A DNA stretch of 9,678 nt from an uncultured Eubacterium sp. (GTDB lineage: Bacteria > Bacillota > Clostridia > Oscillospirales > Acutalibacteraceae). The translations under genes and the position numbers were made by a program. Shown here piece by piece: positions 6,100-9,678 of the stretch (position 1 is the first letter of the stretch; each line of letters starts with the position of its first letter). The notes under the pieces were generated by a model. The model saw only the letters and a list, made by a program, of their open reading frames with translations, was not told the origin of the DNA and did no database searches. The stretch is taken from positions 2,511-12,188 of the forward strand of contig CAJTMQ010000052.1 of the NCBI GenBank assembly GCA_910577215.1, in the 5' to 3' direction.

Positions 6100-6293
6100 A
6101 AATCAAATTGAATACTGATATGGAAATAGTTAAAACCGTGAAAGAGGGACTTAAAAAGACAGGCGGCTATTGCCCCTGCCGCAGAGAAAAAACGGATGAT
6201 ACAAAGTGTATGTGTAAGGAATTCAAGGAGCAAATTGCCGATTCGGATTTTGAAGGCTTTTGCCATTGCATGCTCTACTATAAAGAAAAGTAA
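6096..6293 (+). CDS. Ferredoxin-thioredoxin reductase catalytic-type Fe-S protein
   Basis: These 65 residues carry the three Cys-x-Cys motifs of the FTR catalytic (beta) family: C26-P-C28, C38-M-C40 and C56-H-C58. In plant and cyanobacterial FTR these residues hold a [4Fe-4S] cluster beside a redox-active disulfide, letting ferredoxin reduce thioredoxin one electron at a time. Motif spacing here (x9 and x15) differs from the chloroplast enzyme (x16 and x8), as I recall also for short bacterial homologues, and no variable (alpha) subunit is encoded nearby. The ATG at 6096 overlaps the previous TGA and follows AGGAGG (6084-6089) by six bases. Sitting third in an operon with ccdA and a TlpA-like protein, it probably feeds ferredoxin electrons into that pathway, directly or through the thioredoxin encoded next door. 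Confidence 0.85.
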   Translation: MKIKLNTDMEIVKTVKEGLKKTGGYCPCRREKTDDTKCMCKEFKEQIADSDFEGFCHCMLYYKEK

Positions 6294-6338
6294 TGTTAAC
6301 ATACAATATTGCAAATTACGCAACAGAAAAAGTGATAA

Positions 6339-6351
6339 GTGACAATATCAC
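6339..6351. promoter_or_regulatory. Predicted Crp/Fnr-type activator site, trxA operon
   Basis: GTGAC-AAT-ATCAC matches the ccdA-operon palindrome at 11 of 13 positions. It is centred on 6345, again exactly 29 bases before the first base of a perfect TATAAT. A further GTGATA at 6332-6337 lies seven bases upstream on the same face pattern and could serve as an extra half-site, or as an alternative palindrome GTGATA-N8-TATCAC. Confidence 0.65.
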
Positions 6352-6373
6352 AGAACTATGATTAAAAATCGGA

Positions 6374-6379
6374 TATAAT
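6374..6379 (+). promoter_or_regulatory. -10 box of the thioredoxin operon promoter
   Basis: A perfect TATAAT lies 22 bases after the palindrome. The -35 position for a 17-base spacer reads CAGAAC, a poor match. As at the ccdA operon, this suggests activator dependence. The ribosome binding site AGGAGG (6398-6403) follows a leader of about 12 bases. Confidence 0.65.
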
Positions 6380-6411
6380 AAAGGTATAACAATACAGAGG
6401 AGGATACAAAA

Positions 6412-6717
6412 ATGTCTGTAATTAAAATAAGTAAAGAAAATTTCGCAAGTGAAGTTTTGAATTCCGATAAGCCCGTGCTTCTTGATTTCTATGCCGATTG
6501 GTGTGGGCCTTGCCGCATGGTAGGTCCGATTGTATCGGAGATTTCAGATGTGAGAAGCGACGTTAAAGTCGGCAAAATCAATGTTGATGAGCAGTCGGAG
6601 CTTGCAGCACAGTTTCAGGTTATGAGCATTCCGATGCTTGCTGTAATCAAAAACGGAAAGCTCGCAAATCAGGCTGTGGGATACAGATCCAAAGAGCAGA
6701 TTGAAGCAATGCTGTGA
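6412..6717 (+). CDS. trxA: Thioredoxin
   Basis: A complete cytoplasmic thioredoxin of 101 residues (family about 100-110). The redox site is W30-C31-G-P-C34 within LLDFYADWCGPCRMVGP, with the buried Asp (D25) and the cis-proline in MSIPML. It reduces protein disulfides and can also accept sulfane sulfur from rhodaneses and persulfides. The ATG at 6412 is eight bases after AGGAGG. It heads the second operon; its TGA at 6715-6717 lies inside the ribosome binding site of the rhodanese gene. No NADPH thioredoxin reductase gene is nearby, while an FTR-type protein is encoded directly upstream, so ferredoxin may be its electron source. It is probably one of several thioredoxins in the genome. Confidence 0.95.
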   Translation: MSVIKISKENFASEVLNSDKPVLLDFYADWCGPCRMVGPIVSEISDVRSDVKVGKINVDEQSELAAQFQVMSIPMLAVIKNGKLANQAVGYRSKEQIEAML

Positions 6718-6728
6718 GGATAAAAAAT

Positions 6729-7052
6729 ATGGGAATGTTTAATTTTTTTCGCAATACTGCTGATATCAACACAGGTGTTGCAGAGTATGAAAAAACTGAC
6801 GGATCGGTATTGCTTGATGTGAGGACACCTGAGGAATACCGTGACGGACACATTGACGGAAGTATCAATTTACCTCTTGATAGAATTTCTTTCGCTGAGG
6901 ATGCTGTCAAAGACAAAACTGCACAGCTATTTGTCTATTGTTACAGTGGCAGCAGAAGCGAGCAAGCTGTAGCCTGTTTGAAGAAAATGGGTTACATAAA
7001 TGCAGTGAATATCGGCGGTATCAGCAGTTATCGCGGAAAGGTGGTATTGTAA
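6729..7052 (+). CDS. Single-domain rhodanese (sulfurtransferase)
   Basis: A 107-residue single rhodanese domain. The typical LLDVRTPEEYRDGHIDGSINLP segment (28-49) is followed by the active loop C71-Y-S-G-S-R-S77 and the closing VNIGGI motif. The loop cysteine would carry a persulfide taken from a sulfane-sulfur donor and pass it to an acceptor, such as the thioredoxin encoded upstream or the CoA-dependent reductase downstream. The ATG at 6729 lies eight bases after GAGGA; a GTG at 6714 overlapping the trx stop and an ATG at 6735 are less well placed. Its TAA (7050-7052) shares one base with the next ATG, so the genes are tightly coupled. The domain resembles the C-terminal domain of the downstream reductase but is not identical. 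Confidence 0.9.
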   Translation: MGMFNFFRNTADINTGVAEYEKTDGSVLLDVRTPEEYRDGHIDGSINLPLDRISFAEDAVKDKTAQLFVYCYSGSRSEQAVACLKKMGYINAVNIGGISSYRGKVVL

Positions 7053-8743
7053 TGAAAGTTGTAATTATTGGTGGTGTTGCAGGCGGCGCTACTGCGGCAG
7101 CAAGAATACGCAGACTTGATGAACAAGCTGAAATTATTGTTTTTGAGCGTTCGGGATTTATCTCATACGCCAACTGCGGTTTGCCGTACTACATCGGCGG
7201 TACGATTGAGGATGAAGGAGATTTAACCTTGCAGACGCCTGAAAGCTTTTGGTCCCGTTTCAAAGTCAAGATGAATGTGCATCATGAGGTTACGGCAATC
7301 CATCCTGAAAGTAAAACCGTTACCGTAAAAAATCTTGAGAATGGTATGGTGTTTACCGAAAACTATGACAAACTTCTGCTTTCACCCGGTGCGAAACCGA
7401 TAAAACCCAATTTTGACGGCGCGGACAATGATAAAATATTCACACTGCGCACGGTTGAGGATACGCTGAAGATTAAGAAATATATAGATAAAAATCATCC
7501 GAAATCGGCAGTCGTTGTTGGCGGCGGATTTATCGGAATTGAGGTTACGGAAAACCTGCGTGATCTTGGAATGGATGTAACACTTGTGGAAGCTGCAGAA
7601 CAGTTGATGGCTCCCTTTGACAGTGATATGGCATCGTTTATTCATGCCCAGGTGCGTAAAAATGGAGTTACACTTATGCTTTCTTATTTTGTAGAAGGTT
7701 TTAAAGATACCGATTGCGGTATAGATGTTAAGCTCAAGAATGCACCGATTGTTCATACGGATATGGTTGTAATGGCAATAGGCGTTGCTCCTGAAACTAC
7801 AATTGCAAAGGCAGCGGGACTTGAAACAGGAATTAAGGACAGTATTGTTGTTAATGATAAAATGGAAACCTCTGTTTCCGATATTTATGCTGTGGGAGAT
7901 GCGGTGCAGATTAAGAATTTTGTAACAGATACTGATTCACTGCTCTCTCTTGCAGGACCTGCCAACAAGCAGGGCAGAATTGCTGCAGACAATATTTGCG
8001 GCGGCAACAGCCGTTATACGGGCGGTCAAGGCAGTTCGGTTATTAAGATATTTGATATGACAGGTGCGGCTACCGGTATTAATGAAAGAACTGCAAAATC
8101 ACTTGGTATTGATGCAGATAAGGTTATTCTCTCGCCTATGAGCCATGCAGGATATTATCCCGGCGGCGAGCTGATGACGATGAAAGTGTTGTTTGAAAAA
8201 GAAAGTTATCGTATTTTAGGTGCTCAAATCGTCGGCTTTGAAGGCGTTGATAAGAGGATAGACGTACTTGCAACCGCTATTCGTGCAGGAATGAAAGCAT
8301 ATGAGCTTACAGAACTTGACCTCGCCTATGCTCCGCCGTATTCATCCGCAAAGGATCCTGTAAATATGGCAGGCTATATTATTGAAAACATTAAAGACGG
8401 CATTGTAAAGCAGTGGTATTATGAGGATAATGAAACATTGCCGTGTGATGGTAGTGTGACACGTCTTGATACCCGCACAGCTATGGAATATAATATGGGT
8501 CACGCAGATGGTTTTATTAATATTCCTGTTGACGACCTGCGTAAATGTATAGACGAGCTTGATAAGAGCAAGCCTGTGTATATTATGTGCCAAAGCGGTT
8601 TGAGAAGCTATATTGCAAGCAGAATTCTAATGGGAAATGGTTTTGATGTCTATAACTTTGCAGGCGGCTTCCGATATTATGATGCAGTTCATAATGATAA
8701 AGCGTTAAATAAAAAATCCACCCCTTGCGGAATGGATAAATAA
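7052..8743 (+). CDS. CoA-disulfide/persulfide reductase with C-terminal rhodanese domain
   Basis: This 563-residue FAD- and NAD(P)H-dependent reductase belongs to the CoADR-Rhd (Npsr-like) group, which reduces CoA disulfide or CoA persulfide and polysulfide. Visible elements are the FAD loop IIGGVAGGATAA (5-16), the single active cysteine C42 in SYANCGLPYYIGG, the NAD(P)H loop VVVGGGFIGIE (154-164), the FAD-binding YAVGDA (279-284), and the dimer-interface signature YAPPYSSAKDPVN. A rhodanese domain of about 90 residues follows (LDTRTAMEY...GHADG) with active cysteine C513 in IMCQSGLRS. The ATG at 7052 follows AAAGGTGG (7037-7044); the frame is open further upstream, but that would run through the rhodanese gene. 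It ends operon 2 before a convergent terminator. Preference for CoA disulfide, persulfide or polysulfide cannot be decided from sequence. Confidence 0.92.
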   Translation: MKVVIIGGVAGGATAAARIRRLDEQAEIIVFERSGFISYANCGLPYYIGGTIEDEGDLTLQTPESFWSRFKVKMNVHHEVTAIHPESKTVTVKNLENGMVFTENYDKLLLSPGAKPIKPNFDGADNDKIFTLRTVEDTLKIKKYIDKNHPKSAVVVGGGFIGIEVTENLRDLGMDVTLVEAAEQLMAPFDSDMASFIHAQVRKNGVTLMLSYFVEGFKDTDCGIDVKLKNAPIVHTDMVVMAIGVAPETTIAKAAGLETGIKDSIVVNDKMETSVSDIYAVGDAVQIKNFVTDTDSLLSLAGPANKQGRIAADNICGGNSRYTGGQGSSVIKIFDMTGAATGINERTAKSLGIDADKVILSPMSHAGYYPGGELMTMKVLFEKESYRILGAQIVGFEGVDKRIDVLATAIRAGMKAYELTELDLAYAPPYSSAKDPVNMAGYIIENIKDGIVKQWYYEDNETLPCDGSVTRLDTRTAMEYNMGHADGFINIPVDDLRKCIDELDKSKPVYIMCQSGLRSYIASRILMGNGFDVYNFAGGFRYYDAVHNDKALNKKSTPCGMDK

Positions 8744-8748
8744 AGGAT

Positions 8749-8785
8749 AAAGCGTTGAGATTTCTTTTTTGAAACTCAACGCTTT
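8749..8785. terminator. Bidirectional terminator between convergent genes
   Basis: AAAGCGTTGAG (8749-8759) pairs with CTCAACGCTTT (8775-8785). An inner TTTC/GAAA pairing beyond one bulged A closes on a T6 loop. A-run and T-run flanks let it serve both the reductase gene (stop 8741-8743) and the Crp/Fnr gene (stop 8789-8791), which converge on it. Confidence 0.9.
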
Positions 8786-8788
8786 TTA

Positions 8789-9445
8789 TCAATTCATAAT
8801 ATTTTTAAGCCCGTTTTTGTTCGTAATCTCAATCGTTCCGCGAGACAGTGAAATCAGTCCCTCGTTCACAAAATACTTCAGCATTCTTGTTACGACTTCT
8901 CGTGGGTTGCCCAAATGATTGCCGATTGTTTCGTGGGTGATTTTCAGCGTATCAGTGCCTTCAATATTTGCTTCATTCAACAGAAATTCAGCAAGTCGTT
9001 TATCAAAGCTTTTCCACATAATCTGGTCTATTAACCACATAACCTCTGAAAAACGGCTTGCCATAATCTCGTTGGTGTAATTGGCAAGCGGTGCGGAAAC
9101 TTCCATAATGCTTTTATAAACCTCTGCCGGAATAACCAAAACTTCAGTGTTCTTTTCGGCGGCAATGGTTATATCAAATTGAATGCTGTTCATAATACAG
9201 GAGGCTGAAAACAGGCAGATATCTCGCTCAAAAAGGCGGTACATAGTAATTTCTCTGCCGTCATTGGATATGGTAAAGGCACGAAGCTGACCGGAAAGCA
9301 CCAGGATAAGTCCTGTACAATCCTGTGAGCCGTTATGCAGGAGTTCACCCTTACTCAAGCTGCGAACAAAAGAGGATTTTGTCAGTGCATTTTGCTGTGA
9401 TTTTGTCAGTTTTTCAAACACAGATAAATATGTTAAGTAATTCAT
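8789..9445 (-). CDS. Crp/Fnr-family transcriptional regulator
   Basis: This 218-residue regulator has an N-terminal cyclic-nucleotide-binding-type beta-roll (about 10-115), a long dimer helix (about 118-150) and a C-terminal winged helix-turn-helix (about 150-212). The recognition helix is NPREVVTRMLKYF, with R182-E183-x3-R187, the same pattern as the three E. coli Crp residues that read GTGA. This fits the GTGAY/ATCAC palindromes before the two neighbouring redox operons. It lacks the N-terminal cysteine cluster of Fnr, so no [4Fe-4S] oxygen sensor; three cysteines (C43, C77, C83) remain, the last two flanking a FSAS loop. The cAMP-binding signature is not evident. The start has AAAGGAG seven bases upstream. 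It probably activates the redox operons; the signal is unknown. Confidence 0.9.
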   Translation of the reverse strand: MNYLTYLSVFEKLTKSQQNALTKSSFVRSLSKGELLHNGSQDCTGLILVLSGQLRAFTISNDGREITMYRLFERDICLFSASCIMNSIQFDITIAAEKNTEVLVIPAEVYKSIMEVSAPLANYTNEIMASRFSEVMWLIDQIMWKSFDKRLAEFLLNEANIEGTDTLKITHETIGNHLGNPREVVTRMLKYFVNEGLISLSRGTIEITNKNGLKNIMN

Positions 9446-9469
9446 ACAGCGTCTCCTTTGGTACGTTTT

Positions 9470-9498
9470 AGTATATTGTATTTTTCTGTTTATGTCAA
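9470..9498 (-). promoter_or_regulatory. Consensus promoter of the Crp/Fnr regulator gene
   Basis: On the minus strand TTGACA (9498-9493), a 17-base spacer and TATACT (9475-9470) give a perfect -35 and a five-of-six -10, with the ribosome binding site a short distance downstream. Unlike the two target operons it has no GTGA/TCAC palindrome, so the regulator is probably made constitutively. Confidence 0.85.
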
Positions 9499-9606
9499 TG
9501 AAGTTGTTGATGTATGTTTGAAATGCAGTTACTCTTATATATAAGTTTTAAAATTAACAATATGGATATAATTTATTTTGAAAAATTTTATAGTCTACCC
9601 TTGACA

Positions 9607-9678
9607 ATGGCACCGGCTGCGGAAAAGACCATATATGAGTTTTTAAGGGACACAAATACAAAGCCGGATGATTATGAT
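9607..9678 (+). pseudogene. Partial second copy of spoVAD (cut by window edge)
   Basis: These 72 bases match 1637-1708 inside spoVAD at 69 positions. The three differences (9651, 9660, 9666) are all third-codon changes that keep the amino acid, so the encoded segment (MAPAAEKTIYEFLRDTNTK and on) is identical. Similarity begins abruptly at 9607; upstream sequence is unrelated to spoVAD. The frame opens with an ATG but has no ribosome binding site. It is a 5'-truncated duplicate, a recombination scar, or a chimeric assembly join to a strain variant. What follows lies outside the window, so its full extent is unknown. Confidence 0.8.

Noticed and set aside
6293..6302. Perfect ten-base palindrome ATGTTAACAT right after the FTR-like gene stop, possibly a regulator site.
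   Set aside because: Short palindromes are common in AT-rich DNA, it is not repeated before other promoters here, and it is more than 70 bases from the -10 box.
6332..6351. GTGATA-N8-TATCAC as the main operator before trxA instead of GTGAC-AAT-ATCAC.
   Set aside because: The 13-bp version has the same architecture and the same 22-base distance to the -10 box as the ccdA operon site. The wider palindrome breaks that match.
9544..9606. TATAAT at 9567-9572 and a TTGACA at 9601-9606 ahead of the spoVAD fragment, as a promoter for it.
   Set aside because: The TATAAT has no -35 at a proper distance, and the TTGACA abuts the fragment with no -10 at 16-18 bases. The stretch is very AT-rich.
9446..9606. 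Possible small gene or RNA in the intergenic stretch right of the regulator gene.
   Set aside because: Apart from the regulator's promoter I see only AT-rich sequence with no hairpin-plus-T-run, no tRNA-like fold and no open frame with a ribosome binding site.

Overview
The window looks like a chromosomal segment of a low-GC, endospore-forming Clostridia (Oscillospiraceae/Ruminococcus-like). The grounds are AT-rich DNA, strong AGGAGG-type ribosome binding sites on most genes, a SpoVAD spore protein, and protein families typical of gut Clostridia. The taxon is inferred from gene content; no rRNA or other marker is present.

Left part (1-2263): a bidirectional terminator (110-143) precedes a minus-strand PHP-family histidinol-phosphatase-like gene. 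Divergent from it is a complete spoVAD, translationally coupled to a 61-residue single-pass membrane protein, and closed by a clear rho-independent terminator.

Middle part (2267-4790): a gene graveyard. A near-consensus promoter drives only the N-terminal stub of an M20 amidohydrolase. The stub runs into a DUF4143-type AAA ATPase broken by a frameshift, a TAG and a large internal deletion. Then come a 41-residue Cys-rich mini-protein, a small ORF that seems to wander through three frames, and a kinase-like gene with an internal deletion and a nonsense codon. An intact GNAT acetyltransferase and a strong hairpin terminator end the block. The ATGA-type overlaps that remain suggest it was once one compact operon.

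Right part (4793-9498): a coherent thiol/sulfane-sulfur redox cluster. Operon 1 is ccdA, a membrane-anchored TlpA/ResA-like thioredoxin, and a ferredoxin-thioredoxin-reductase catalytic-type Fe-S protein. Operon 2 is thioredoxin, a single-domain rhodanese, and a CoA-disulfide reductase with a C-terminal rhodanese domain. A convergent Crp/Fnr regulator gene follows, with its own consensus promoter. The two operon promoters carry the same 13-bp palindrome, GTGA(T/C)AA(C/T)ATCAC, each exactly 22 bases upstream of a perfect TATAAT and with no recognisable -35 box. That is the position of a class II Crp-type activator. The regulator's recognition helix has the R-E-x3-R pattern that reads GTGA half-sites, so the cluster appears to be a small self-contained regulon.

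Far right (9499-9678): a non-coding AT-rich stretch runs into a 72-base near copy of an internal part of spoVAD. It differs at three positions, all synonymous, and is cut by the window edge.
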